A program made the translations under genes and the position numbers. DNA of 41,341 nucleotides, taken from Bacteroidales bacterium. Lineage in GTDB: Bacteria > Bacteroidota > Bacteroidia > Bacteroidales > F082. The notes beneath the pieces were generated by a model that did no database searches, was not told where the DNA came from, and worked only from the letters and a program-made list of their open reading frames with translations. Each line of letters starts with the position of its first letter. The first letter of the stretch is position 1. Positions 15,654 through 24,419 of the stretch are shown one piece after another. The DNA lies in contig JAKSMX010000027.1 in assembly GCA_024400305.1 (NCBI GenBank), positions 1 through 41,341 on the forward strand, written 5' to 3'.

Positions 15654-16430
15654 ATGGCGATATTGTTTGAAAATTTGGTTTTCGGTCCGATTCACAGCAG
15701 ACGTCTCGGCAACTCGCTGGGTGTCAACCTGATGCCGACGATAGGAAAGATCTGCACGTTCAACTGCGTATATTGCGAATGCGGCTGGAACCCGGAAAAC
15801 AGAAATGAAAACGCACATCTCGCGACACCGGAGGAATACGGGGAGACGCTTGAAAACGCATTGAAGGAACTCGCAGGGACACCGAAAGAACCCGACAGCA
15901 TCACGTTTTCGGGCAACGGCGAACCGACACTACACCCCGATTTCCCGGAAATCATCGACATGACGATAAGATTAAGAGACAAATACATACCGAAAGCCGT
16001 CATCAGCGTGCTTACCAACGGCACACGCATCCACGACGAGAAGATTTTCAACGCATTGAAAAAAGTCGATAACAACATCTGCAAACTCGACGGCGGAAGT
16101 CTCGATGTCATCAACAAAATCAACCTTCCGAACGTGAAAATCAATCTTGACCAATACATCAGCGACCTGCAACGCTTTGACGGTCAGGTCATCATACAGA
16201 CCCTTTTCCTTCGCGGGAATCACAACGGGGAAGTCATCGACAACACGACGGAAGAGGAAGTCAGCCTCTGGCTCAAGCATCTGGAAAAAATAAAACCGAG
16301 AAAGACGATGATTTACGTCATCGACAGGGAGACACCGGAGAAAAACCTCGAGAAAATCGGCGTCGAGGAGATGAGAAAAATCGCCGGAAAAGTTAAAAAC
16401 ATAGGGCAAACAGCAAATTTTTACGCATAG
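15654..16430 (+). CDS. Radical SAM protein (COG0731-like)
   Basis: The 258-residue protein has the Fe-S cysteine triad CTFNCVYC (C-x3-C-x2-C) near residue 35, followed by SITFSGNGEPTLHPDF, the GGE-like SAM-contact motif. It starts LVFGPIHSRRLGNSLGVNLMP, a signature I associate with the COG0731 group related to wybutosine-pathway enzymes. The C-terminus is short and carries no SPASM domain. The substrate is unknown; such bacterial proteins are usually annotated only as radical SAM enzymes. It is probably a single-gene unit. Confidence 0.82.
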   Translation: MAILFENLVFGPIHSRRLGNSLGVNLMPTIGKICTFNCVYCECGWNPENRNENAHLATPEEYGETLENALKELAGTPKEPDSITFSGNGEPTLHPDFPEIIDMTIRLRDKYIPKAVISVLTNGTRIHDEKIFNALKKVDNNICKLDGGSLDVINKINLPNVKINLDQYISDLQRFDGQVIIQTLFLRGNHNGEVIDNTTEEEVSLWLKHLEKIKPRKTMIYVIDRETPEKNLEKIGVEEMRKIAGKVKNIGQTANFYA

Positions 16431-16449
16431 AATAAAATATTTACTTTTT

Positions 16450-16482
16450 TTTGCGCACCTATTAAAAAAATAAGTACCTTTG
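16450..16482 (+). promoter_or_regulatory. Promoter for the 16508 gene operon
   Basis: TTTG at 16450-16453 is followed after 21 bases by TACCTTTG at 16475-16482, a good Bacteroidota promoter with both elements. It probably drives the anchored protein, DUF3822, rsmD and perhaps the dipeptidase. Confidence 0.65.
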
Positions 16483-16507
16483 CCGCACGAAAATAATTTA
16501 TAAAATC

Positions 16508-17122
16508 ATGAATAAAAAACTCACAATCATCAACATTGCATTAGCATTAGTAGCAATCCTCTTGGTTTATTTGGTATTCGACAGCATCAGACAGCCTGTG
16601 GCTTTCGAGAACACACGTAATGAAAGAGAAGTCAAAGTCGTTCAGAATCTTAAGGACATCAGAAGCACGCAGACTTTGTTTAAGCAGACTTACAACAGAT
16701 ACACCGCCGACTTTGATTCACTCATCGAATACATCAAGACCGGCGAACTTCCTGTTGTCAACATCATCCCTGACCCGGAAGACACCACATTCACAAGAAC
16801 AATCAACGACACTGTCGGTTATGTGAAAGTCTCCGACTCATTGTTCAGGAACAGAGTGAATTTCAACGTCAACGACCTCCGTTACATTCCTTATTCAAAC
16901 AACGAGGAATTTGAGATGCAGGCAGGTTTCATCATCAGAGGCGGTTTAAGAGTAGCCGTTTTCGAAGCCAAGGCGCCTTACAAGTCATACCTCAACATCG
17001 ACGACAAGAAGTTCCGTCAGAGAGTCAACAACCTCAGGGCAGAACAGGAAGACCTCGGCAAATACGCAGGCTTGAAGGTCGGTTCGATGGACGAGGCCTC
17101 ATTAAACGGAAACTGGGAATAA
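16508..17122 (+). CDS. Membrane-anchored protein of unknown function
   Basis: This 204-residue protein has one N-terminal membrane helix (about 7-25, IINIALALVAILLVYLVF), then a helical stretch with NEREVKVVQNLKDIRSTQTLFKQ. The layout recalls pilin-like or pseudopilin N-termini, but there is no prepilin peptidase site. The remaining part is probably periplasmic. It lies one base upstream of the DUF3822 gene and under a clear promoter, a Bacteroidota arrangement leading into rsmD. I do not recognise a named family. Confidence 0.8.
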   Translation: MNKKLTIINIALALVAILLVYLVFDSIRQPVAFENTRNEREVKVVQNLKDIRSTQTLFKQTYNRYTADFDSLIEYIKTGELPVVNIIPDPEDTTFTRTINDTVGYVKVSDSLFRNRVNFNVNDLRYIPYSNNEEFEMQAGFIIRGGLRVAVFEAKAPYKSYLNIDDKKFRQRVNNLRAEQEDLGKYAGLKVGSMDEASLNGNWE

Positions 17123-17123
17123 C

Positions 17124-17942
17124 ATGTTTCCTGAAGCAGTGACCTTGAACAATAACGAGATAACCATCCAGCTTTCGTTGGATGGTTTTTCGTATTCTGT
17201 TTACGACAAGACAAGACGGAAATACATTCATCTTGAACGTATCAGTGGCCAGAACCCATCGGTGAGGACGGCTGTTGAAGAAATCGAATCTAAACATTCG
17301 TGTGAGATTGCCGGCTTCGGCAGGACAATCATTCTGTTTGACAACTGCCCGAACACATTCGTCCCGGCGGCGATATTACAGAACCGTGCAAAGAGCAAAT
17401 ACCTTGATTTCCTCGGAATCGGAGGCGGCAACAGGACGACGGCATTGGATTTTTTGAACGTAGCCGAAGCAAACAACGTGTTCTCAATCACAAACGATGA
17501 CGCCGCCACATTGTCGGAAATGCAGGGAGACACCCGATTCCACCATGCCGCGAGCGTGCTCGTCTCCAGCCTCATAAAAACCAACATACACCACAACGAG
17601 CCGGTAATCCACATCAACGTGAAAAGCCCGCAGTTCGACATGATTGCCACAAAAGGATGTAATCTGTTGTTTCACAACGTCTTCAATTTCAAGACGAAAG
17701 AAGACTTCCTTTATTTCCTGCTTTTCACCATTGACCAACTTCATCTTGACGCAGGCAGCGTCCCAGTCTATTTCCTCGGTCTGATCGAAGAAAAATCGCA
17801 GATAGTGGAGCTTGCATCGAGATACATCCGCGACATACGTTTTGTGAGACGCGACAACGACATGTCGTTCGCCCAAGAGATTGAAAAGACACCATATTTT
17901 CATAACTACTTACTATTCAATTCTATAACATGCGAATTATAA
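17124..17942 (+). CDS. DUF3822 family protein
   Basis: This 272-residue cytosolic protein contains NEITIQLSLDGFSYSVYDK near the start, GFGRTIILFDNCPNTFVP, and LYFLLFTIDQLHLDAGSVPVY near the end, matching DUF3822 as I know it, a Bacteroidota family commonly encoded just upstream of rsmD. The alternating beta and helix layout has suggested an actin-like fold to me, but that is inference. It begins 1 base after the preceding stop and overlaps rsmD by 13 bases, so translation is probably coupled. The function is unknown. Confidence 0.8.
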   Translation: MFPEAVTLNNNEITIQLSLDGFSYSVYDKTRRKYIHLERISGQNPSVRTAVEEIESKHSCEIAGFGRTIILFDNCPNTFVPAAILQNRAKSKYLDFLGIGGGNRTTALDFLNVAEANNVFSITNDDAATLSEMQGDTRFHHAASVLVSSLIKTNIHHNEPVIHINVKSPQFDMIATKGCNLLFHNVFNFKTKEDFLYFLLFTIDQLHLDAGSVPVYFLGLIEEKSQIVELASRYIRDIRFVRRDNDMSFAQEIEKTPYFHNYLLFNSITCEL

Positions 17943-18502
17943 GAGGAAAACATCAACGCAGACAGATTTCGGCGCCCGACAACCTGCCGACACGCCCCAC
18001 CACCGACATGGCGAAGGAAAGCCTGTTCAACATCCTTGAGAACCTTTTCTATTTCGAGGACGTCACAGCCCTCGACCTCTTTGCCGGTACCGGCAACATC
18101 TCATACGAACTCGTTTCGAGGGGCTGCCCGCATGTCACCGCCGTTGACGAGAACAACAACTGCGTGAGATTCATCAGAGAGACAGCGACGAAACTGAACA
18201 TGAACGAGCTGTCGGTCGTGAGATCAGACGTGTTCCGTTTTCTGCCGATGCATTCAGCGAAATATGACTTTATTTTCGCCGACCCGCCGTACGAATGCCA
18301 GCATTACGATGAGTTGGTTGAACTAGTTTTTGAGAGACAGCTTCTGAAAGAAGACGGGATACTTGTCGTGGAGCACGACAGGACCTTGGATTTCTCAAAA
18401 CACCCGCATTTCTTCGACCACAGGAAATACGGCAAGGTGAATTTCACTTTCTTCACGGAGAAACCCGCAGAAGACGATGAAAACAAAGAAGACGACAAAT
18501 AA
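17930..18502 (+). CDS. rsmD: 16S rRNA (guanine966-N2)-methyltransferase
   Basis: The 190-residue product starts MRIIRGKHQRRQISAP and carries PTTDMAKESLFNILEN, the SAM-binding ALDLFAGTGNISYELVSRG and the catalytic FADPPY at about residue 114. These are diagnostic of RsmD, which methylates G966 of 16S rRNA. The end is an acidic tail, DDENKEDDK. It overlaps DUF3822 and ends 13 bases before the dipeptidase ATG. Confidence 0.93.
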   Translation: MRIIRGKHQRRQISAPDNLPTRPTTDMAKESLFNILENLFYFEDVTALDLFAGTGNISYELVSRGCPHVTAVDENNNCVRFIRETATKLNMNELSVVRSDVFRFLPMHSAKYDFIFADPPYECQHYDELVELVFERQLLKEDGILVVEHDRTLDFSKHPHFFDHRKYGKVNFTFFTEKPAEDDENKEDDK

Positions 18503-18515
18503 CAACATCAGAAAT

Positions 18516-20105
18516 ATGAAAACTACATTCAGAACAATCGCCACCTTATTAATATTAATGGCGGCATGGAGCCTGAAGGCCCAAATTGAGATTGAAAACG
18601 ATTTTGAAGGCGCGAACTGCACCAGCATCATGGTCGGCAAAGCCGCCTCCACCGACGGTTCGGTGATGACATCGCACACATGCGACAGCCGTTACCGCAC
18701 CTGGATGCGCTGGGAAGCCGCCGCCGACCACGAGAAAGGCGAGACCGTGAAGATCCAGAACGGCACGATGCACACCGCCGACCCGTATGACAGCCGCGGC
18801 ATCGAACTCAAAGGCGAAATCCCGCAGGTGGCTCACACCTACGCATACCTCAACACGGCATATCCATGCTTCAACGAAAAACAACTCGCGATCGGCGAGA
18901 CGACGTTCTCGGGACCTGACACCCTCGTTAATCCCAAAGGAATGTTCATGATAGAAGAGCTTGAACGAATCGCCCTCCAGCGTTGCGACAACGCCCGCGA
19001 CGCCATCCGCCTCATCGGCGAACTCGTGAAAGAATACGGTTACGGCGACGGCGGCGAGGCCATCACCATAGCCGACACCAAGGAAGTGTGGCTCATGGAG
19101 ATCATGGGAGAAGGCCCGAAGAAGATCGGCGGCATCTGGGCGGCGCAGAGAGTACCTGACGGAGAAGTCGGCGTCTCGGCCAACATCCCGAGAATCAAAT
19201 ACATCGACAGGAACAACCCCGACTATTTCATGTGTTCCGACAACATCGAGAAAGTGGCGAAGAAATACGGCCTGTGGGACGGTGAAGGCGACTTCATCTG
19301 GTACAAGGCCTTCGGCAACAGCTACTCCAACGGCAAGAACTTCCGTGAACGCGAGTGGTTCATCCTCAACGAGTTGGCACCGTCACTCGGATTAAGCCAA
19401 GACGCGGAAGACCTTCCTTTCTCGGTGAAGCCGGAGAAAAAAGTCGATGTAAGAGACGTGATGGCGTTGCTCCGCAGCTATTATGAAGGCACCGACATGG
19501 ATCTCACACGCAACCTGAAGATCGTGAACAGGAAGGGCGACACCATCGTCTCCCCCACCGCGAACCCGTGGATGGGCGGCAACGAACAGAAAGTATATAA
19601 CATGCTGAAACCCGGCACGATAGAGTTCAAGCGCGGCGTAGCGATGTCGTGGTGTTCGTATTCATTCGTGGCACAGCTCCGCGACTGGATGCCCGACGAA
19701 ATCGGCGGAATCTGCTGGATCGGCGTCGAGAATCCGGGACAAAGCCCGAGAATCCCGGTGTTCAGCGGAGCGTCGAGAATGCCCGTCTGCTTCGACAGAT
19801 GCGGCCACGACCATTTCGACGAGACGACAGCCCTGTGGCGCTACAGAAAAGCCAACAAGCTCGCACAGGTCAACTGGGGATATTGCAAGGACTTGATGTA
19901 CGGAAACATCAAACGCTACGAAGACAAGGCTTTCACAGAGATCCCACAGCTCGAAACGAGAATCAAAGCCCTGCTCAAAGAAGGCAAGACTGACGAGGCC
20001 AGGAAGGAACTCAACAGATACACCTCCGACTTCGAGGCGGCGACGGCGGAGACCTGGAAGGAGATGGAACACAGATTCTGGGAAAGTTTCTGGACAGGAT
20101 TCTGA
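18516..20105 (+). CDS. C69 family dipeptidase, exported
   Basis: The start at 18516 gives a signal peptide (MKTTFRTIATLLILMAAWS, cleavage probably after LKA). The peptidase C69 signature GANCTSIMVGKAASTDGSV follows, where the Cys becomes the N-terminal nucleophile after propeptide removal. The 529-residue length and motifs such as GDGGEAITIADTKEVWLMEI fit the family of secreted dipeptidases that take up N-terminal amino acids in the gut. An earlier in-frame ATG at 18477 lies within rsmD and would spoil the signal peptide. A terminator follows. Confidence 0.9.
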   Translation: MKTTFRTIATLLILMAAWSLKAQIEIENDFEGANCTSIMVGKAASTDGSVMTSHTCDSRYRTWMRWEAAADHEKGETVKIQNGTMHTADPYDSRGIELKGEIPQVAHTYAYLNTAYPCFNEKQLAIGETTFSGPDTLVNPKGMFMIEELERIALQRCDNARDAIRLIGELVKEYGYGDGGEAITIADTKEVWLMEIMGEGPKKIGGIWAAQRVPDGEVGVSANIPRIKYIDRNNPDYFMCSDNIEKVAKKYGLWDGEGDFIWYKAFGNSYSNGKNFREREWFILNELAPSLGLSQDAEDLPFSVKPEKKVDVRDVMALLRSYYEGTDMDLTRNLKIVNRKGDTIVSPTANPWMGGNEQKVYNMLKPGTIEFKRGVAMSWCSYSFVAQLRDWMPDEIGGICWIGVENPGQSPRIPVFSGASRMPVCFDRCGHDHFDETTALWRYRKANKLAQVNWGYCKDLMYGNIKRYEDKAFTEIPQLETRIKALLKEGKTDEARKELNRYTSDFEAATAETWKEMEHRFWESFWTGF

Positions 20106-20110
20106 TTTCA

Positions 20111-20166
20111 GAGTGAAGTTTGAAGAGTGAAGTTTGGAGAGTGAAGTTTGGAGAGTGAAGTTTGGA
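20111..20166 (+). repeat. 14-bp tandem repeat, four copies
   Basis: The unit GAGTGAAGTTTGGA is repeated four times (the first copy ends GAA), directly after the dipeptidase stop and before the terminator. A fifth degenerate copy merges with the terminator stem. It is contiguous with no spacers, so it is not CRISPR. It may arise by slippage or serve as a 3' UTR element. Confidence 0.8.
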
Positions 20167-20170
20167 GAGT

Positions 20171-20203
20171 AAAAGAGTGGAGTTTTCATTCCACTCTTTT
20201 TTT
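20171..20203 (+). terminator. Intrinsic terminator after dipeptidase
   Basis: An 11-bp stem, AAAAGAGTGGA with TCCACTCTTTT, has an 8-base loop and runs into a T tract. It ends the rightward transcript before the oppositely oriented tRNA. Confidence 0.85.
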
Positions 20204-20222
20204 ATTTCATCATGAAAGTGCA

Positions 20223-20252
20223 TAAAAAAACGCTGACTCATTGTGAATCAGC
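20223..20252 (-). terminator. Terminator of tRNA-Phe
   Basis: On the minus strand GCTGATTCA-CAA-TGAGTCAGC (9 bp, one G-T pair) is followed by GTTTTTTT, only 9 bases beyond the tRNA 3' end. Confidence 0.8.
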
Positions 20253-20260
20253 ATTTTTTG

Positions 20261-20333
<73 letters not shown>

Positions 20334-20349
20334 CCGTCGTTTTGCGCTG

Positions 20350-20379
20350 CAAAGATACAACTTTTTTCAATATCACAAC
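20350..20379 (-). promoter_or_regulatory. Promoter of tRNA-Phe
   Basis: On the minus strand GTTG (20379-20376) is followed after 18 bases by TATCTTTG (20357-20350), 17 bases from the tRNA start. It is divergent from the coaX promoter. Confidence 0.6.
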
Positions 20380-20436
20380 AAAAAAATATTTTTTTTATTT
20401 TTTAAAAAAAATGTCAAATAATATGCTCATTTTCAA

Positions 20437-20444
20437 TATCTTTG
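20437..20444 (+). promoter_or_regulatory. Promoter -7 element for coaX operon
   Basis: TATCTTTG fits TAnnTTTG, 18 bases before the coaX ATG; no clear -33 TTTG is seen. It probably drives the envelope gene run to about 25.7 kb. Confidence 0.55.
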
Positions 20445-20461
20445 CAGCGCAATTTTTTTAG

Positions 20462-21202
20462 ATGGACTACATTTTAACGATTGACATCGGCAATACTCGC
20501 TCGAAGTTTGCCATTTTTGACGGCAAAAACATCGTAAACAGCGGATTATTTAATCCTCTCGGCGATGATTTGTCGAGACTTCTTTACAAATATCCGACCA
20601 TTAAAAGGGGTATTTTATCGAGTGTGGGCGGCAAGGTTGACTATTGTCTCGCGCAGCTGAAAAGCATCGATACGATCATCCTGACATCAGAGACGCCTTT
20701 GCCGTTCAAGGTGCAGCCTGAGGCCCGCGGTCAGATTGGCGCCGACCGTCTCGCCTTGGTCGCCGCGGCATTTGAGCTGAACCCACACAAGAACAACCTC
20801 ATCATTGATGCCGGCACATGCATCACCTATGACATACTGACTCAAGACGACAAGCAATTCTGCGGCCCGATCAGTCCGGGGATGAAACTGAGGTTCAGGA
20901 CGATGCACGAGCACACCTCGCTCCTCCCACTCCTCGACCCGTCGAACGCCGCACTGAAGCTGCTTTGCGACAACACCGTTGAGTGCCTGCAATCGGGTGT
21001 CATTCAGGGAGTTGTAGGCGAAATAAAAGAATTTATCACCGCTTTCTCCAACATTTACAACGACTTAAATGTTTTTATTTCAGGCGGGGACAATATTTTC
21101 TTGGAAAATAAGTTAAAAAATTGCATATTTGCAAACTCAAATTTCTTGTTCAATGGCTTAAGATATATTCTTGAATACAATGAAATTCAACAACTTAAAT
21201 AA
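20462..21202 (+). CDS. coaX: Type III pantothenate kinase
   Basis: The 246-residue protein has the ASKHA-fold motifs of CoaX: TIDIGNTRSKFAIFD (phosphate-1), ARGQIGADRLALVAAAF, NLIIDAGTCITYDIL (the second Asp motif) and GPISPGMKLRFRTMHE. It phosphorylates pantothenate, the first step of coenzyme A synthesis, is insensitive to CoA feedback in this family, and typically needs a monovalent cation. Its 3' end overlaps the next gene by 23 bases, so the outer-membrane gene is probably co-translated. Confidence 0.94.
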   Translation: MDYILTIDIGNTRSKFAIFDGKNIVNSGLFNPLGDDLSRLLYKYPTIKRGILSSVGGKVDYCLAQLKSIDTIILTSETPLPFKVQPEARGQIGADRLALVAAAFELNPHKNNLIIDAGTCITYDILTQDDKQFCGPISPGMKLRFRTMHEHTSLLPLLDPSNAALKLLCDNTVECLQSGVIQGVVGEIKEFITAFSNIYNDLNVFISGGDNIFLENKLKNCIFANSNFLFNGLRYILEYNEIQQLK

Positions 21203-22460
21203 AATACTGTTTTCAACTGCATTACTGTTTATGGTGATGGGCGGCGTTTTTGCGCAGTCTGACATCAGTTCTCCGTATTCAAGGTTCGGTCTTGGCGTGA
21301 TTAATCAGAACCAGACAAGCACCTTCATGCAAGGCATGGGAGGTCTGAGCAACGCCGTTTACGGAGGCTCGATTCTCAACAAGTCAAACCCGGCGTCGTA
21401 TGCCGCCATGGACACGCTCACATTCCTTTTTGACGCCGGATTCTACATCAAGACAGTCACATACCGCACAAACCAACTTTCCGAAAAAGGCGCCAACTCG
21501 TCATTCGACTACGCCAACCTCGGCTTCGGTCTCACGAAATGGTGGAAGACAGGAATCGGAATCGTGCCGTATTCGAACAAAGACTACACGGCACTGATAA
21601 GCAGCATCGACCCGGTCTCCTTCGAGCAAGGCTTTGAAGGCGGCGGCGGCGTAAACGAGCTGTACTGGGCCAACGGCTTCAAGGCCACAAAGAATCTCTT
21701 CCTCGGTTTCACAGGGTCATTCCTGTTCGGCACAATATCAGACGAGACAACGATTTACTTCCCCGACTCGACATATATGACAGCCGGAAGAAGCACCATC
21801 AGCACACATCTCAAGAACTTCAAGTTCGACCTCGGCGCCATCTACACCGTGAACCTGAAAAACAGCGCGTCGCTCGTCATCGGACTGACATATAACCTTC
21901 CGGGGAAATTCAAATGTGACAGAAACGTGTTTATCCGTTCAATCACCTCATATACAACGGCCACGGAACTTCCGATCGACACGCTGAAATACGTGAATGA
22001 CGAAGATGTGAACCTCGACTATCCGCAAGGCTTCGGCTTGGGTGTGACATATAAGAAAGGAGGCCTGACGCTCGGAGCCGACTTCAACTGGGACAACTGG
22101 AAAGGCTTCACCATGAACGGTGTAAACGACTCGCTCCAGAATTCGTGGAACGTCATCATCGGCGGGAGCTACAAGCCGAAATCGACATCGGTGTCGAGAT
22201 ATTTCACGAAGATGACATACCGTTTCGGCCTGCATTACGACCAGACGTATTTCAGGATCTACGACACCTCGATAGACAAGTTCGGGGTCACGTTCGGATT
22301 CAGCCTTCCGATTCCGAGGTCGCTGTCAGCCTTCAACTTCGCATTTGAGATCGGCAAGATGGGCACGACAAGAAACGAACTCGTAAAGGAGTCATATTTC
22401 AACATAGCCATCGGGATATCAATTCATGACACGTGGTTTGTAAAGAGAAAATACAGATAA
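21180..22460 (+). CDS. Outer-membrane beta-barrel protein (FadL-like)
   Basis: The start is the ATG at 21180, inside coaX. A signal peptide (about 1-25, ending GVFAQ) is followed by SDISSPYSRFGLGVINQ. The sequence is full of alternating aromatic and polar beta strands (for example LYWANGFKATKNLFLGFTGS) and ends on a basic strand, WFVKRKYR. This 427-residue barrel resembles FadL-type or uncharacterised Bacteroidota outer-membrane proteins commonly found after coaX. The transported substrate is unknown. It lies upstream of the TPR protein and LptC, within the apparent envelope operon. Confidence 0.82.
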   Translation: MKFNNLNKILFSTALLFMVMGGVFAQSDISSPYSRFGLGVINQNQTSTFMQGMGGLSNAVYGGSILNKSNPASYAAMDTLTFLFDAGFYIKTVTYRTNQLSEKGANSSFDYANLGFGLTKWWKTGIGIVPYSNKDYTALISSIDPVSFEQGFEGGGGVNELYWANGFKATKNLFLGFTGSFLFGTISDETTIYFPDSTYMTAGRSTISTHLKNFKFDLGAIYTVNLKNSASLVIGLTYNLPGKFKCDRNVFIRSITSYTTATELPIDTLKYVNDEDVNLDYPQGFGLGVTYKKGGLTLGADFNWDNWKGFTMNGVNDSLQNSWNVIIGGSYKPKSTSVSRYFTKMTYRFGLHYDQTYFRIYDTSIDKFGVTFGFSLPIPRSLSAFNFAFEIGKMGTTRNELVKESYFNIAIGISIHDTWFVKRKYR

Positions 22461-22479
22461 AATTAAAATATCAAGCAAA

Positions 22480-23835
22480 ATGAAATTAAGAAAGACTTTG
22501 TTAATTTGTGCAGTTTTATGCCTGTCGTCAGTGGCATTTGCACAGGATGTAGATTGTGAAACAGCCTACTCTCTCTACAGAGAGGCGTTCAAACAGTGGG
22601 AAGCCGCTTCTCCGAAATGCAACCCTCAGAATGTGAACCCTGTCATGGTAAGTTCATGGAGGACAGTGTTCTTGAACTGCCCCGGAATGAGACAGAGCAC
22701 GTTCACCGACGGCGCGAAAATCGTCACCAACGCATTCATCAAGAATGCGAAGAACAACGAAGAAAGAGAAGCCTACATCGACACGCTCTGCATGGTTTAC
22801 GACATGCGTGCGCAATATTTCCCGGACGGCCCGAAAGGCCCCGGCACCAACGTCAGCAATGTCATAGGCCGTAAAGGCGTTGACCTGATGGCTTATCCTT
22901 CACGTTTGGAGATGGCCTACGCATCGCTCAAGCAGGCGATTGAACTCGAAGGCAAGCTCGCCAACAACCTATTCATCGACTGCTATTTCAAGACCGTGAT
23001 TAACATGGTGAAAGCCGGCAAGCTCGAGGAATCCGAAATCATCGAGGAATACAGCCGTCTCATGGACATCGTTGACAACATCATGAACAACCTTGAGGAA
23101 TACGGCTACGAGAAACTCGCCGACGGCTACATGAACACCAAGAACAACCTCGAAGGCGCAGTGCAGCCATACGCAAACTGCGAAGACCTCATCCGCATCT
23201 ACCAGAAGAAATTTGACGCCGACCCTGACAACGTGGAGCTTCTCAACAAAATCGCCACTGTCCTTTCCAACAGAAACTGCGACAAGTCGGACCTTTACCT
23301 CGCCGTGGCAATCAAGTTGCACAGCCTCAACCCGTCTGCCGAATCGGCGTATTTCATCGGGAAGAGATACCTCGCCGACCAGGAATACGGCAAGGCCGCA
23401 AGCTACCTGCTTGAAGCCACAAAGTCGGAGAACGCAGTCCAGACAGAACAGGCTTACAAATACCTCGCACAGATCATGCTCAAAGAAGGCAACTTCGAGC
23501 AGGGCCGCATCTATGCGAACAGAGCCATCGCCCTTGACAAGACAGACGGCGAGCCTTACATGATCATCGGCTACCTCTACGCTTCAAGCGGCAAGGTATG
23601 CAACGAGAACCCGCTCCACGCGAAGGCCGTGCTTTGGGCCGCAGTTGACAAGTTCCAGAGAGCCAAGGAGGTTGACCCCGAAATGGCATCGAAAGCCAAC
23701 GAGATGATCAGAGAATACTCAAAGATGTTCCCGACAGCCGAAGACGCCTTCTTCTACAACGTTTTTGAAGGCGACACATACCACGTCGGCTGCTGGATCA
23801 ACGAAGACACAAAAGCAAGATTCTCAAAGAATTGA
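22480..23835 (+). CDS. Exported TPR protein
   Basis: This 451-residue protein has a signal peptide (LLICAVLCLSSVAFAQ) and several TPR-like helical pairs, the clearest over about 245-375 (DPDNVELLNKIATVLSN, then EYGKAASYLLEATKSENAV and EGNFEQGRIYANRAIALDK). It is probably a periplasmic scaffold. It lies between the outer-membrane protein and LptC genes, and its TGA overlaps the TTG start of LptC. The partner is unknown, but the position suggests outer-membrane assembly. Confidence 0.82.
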   Translation: MKLRKTLLICAVLCLSSVAFAQDVDCETAYSLYREAFKQWEAASPKCNPQNVNPVMVSSWRTVFLNCPGMRQSTFTDGAKIVTNAFIKNAKNNEEREAYIDTLCMVYDMRAQYFPDGPKGPGTNVSNVIGRKGVDLMAYPSRLEMAYASLKQAIELEGKLANNLFIDCYFKTVINMVKAGKLEESEIIEEYSRLMDIVDNIMNNLEEYGYEKLADGYMNTKNNLEGAVQPYANCEDLIRIYQKKFDADPDNVELLNKIATVLSNRNCDKSDLYLAVAIKLHSLNPSAESAYFIGKRYLADQEYGKAASYLLEATKSENAVQTEQAYKYLAQIMLKEGNFEQGRIYANRAIALDKTDGEPYMIIGYLYASSGKVCNENPLHAKAVLWAAVDKFQRAKEVDPEMASKANEMIREYSKMFPTAEDAFFYNVFEGDTYHVGCWINEDTKARFSKN

Positions 23836-24404
23836 AACGAATAGCGACTATATTATTAGGAATCAACATCATAGCCAACATGGTTATGATGTTGTTTTCT
23901 TGTGAAAATTCGATGGACAAGGTCAAGATGTTCATCGACAACGACACAATCAACGGACTCACGGCCTACGACATTGTCATTGAAAGAAGCGACTCCGGCA
24001 CACTGGTGGCACGTCTCGCGGCACCGCTGATGATAAGCGTTGACCAGGGCGACAGCACCCTTATCGAGTTCCCGAAAGGTTTCAACGCGGTCGCTTTCAA
24101 CGGCGACACCGTCCCGACAATGAAAATCAGAGGCGACTACGGCATCAACAACGAGATCGACCAATACATCATCGCCAAGCGCAATGTCGTCATTGAAAAC
24201 ATCGAGACCGGCGAGACCCTCGAAACCGACAACCTCTTCTGGGACCAGAAAAAGAAAAAAATATACACCCGCGCCTTTGTCACCATCAAGGGACCGGACA
24301 GGATCATCTACGGCGACAGCCTCACCGCCGACGAGGACTTCAGCAAAAGGGTCATTCACGGCATAAGGGCGACCATCGACATTGAAGATGACAACGAAAA
24401 CTAA
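23832..24404 (+). CDS. lptC: LPS export periplasmic protein LptC
   Basis: This 190-residue protein has an N-terminal membrane or lipobox segment (MVMMLFSCEN) and an OstA/LptC-like beta fold: IDNDTINGLTAYDIVIERSD, KRNVVIENIETGETLETDN, then KKIYTRAFVTIKGPDRIIYG and DFSKRVIHGIRATIDIED. LptC bridges the inner-membrane LptBFG complex to LptA in lipopolysaccharide export. The chosen start is TTG at 23832, overlapping the previous stop; the first ATG would remove much of the anchor. The TTG start suggests coupled, modest translation. Confidence 0.85.
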   Translation: MKRIATILLGINIIANMVMMLFSCENSMDKVKMFIDNDTINGLTAYDIVIERSDSGTLVARLAAPLMISVDQGDSTLIEFPKGFNAVAFNGDTVPTMKIRGDYGINNEIDQYIIAKRNVVIENIETGETLETDNLFWDQKKKKIYTRAFVTIKGPDRIIYGDSLTADEDFSKRVIHGIRATIDIEDDNEN

Positions 24405-24419
24405 TATATTGATTGTCAA

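Noticed and set aside
20111-20166. CRISPR or attachment-site repeats next to the tRNA
   Set aside because: The 14-bp units touch each other, do not match the tRNA 3' end, and no integrase is present.
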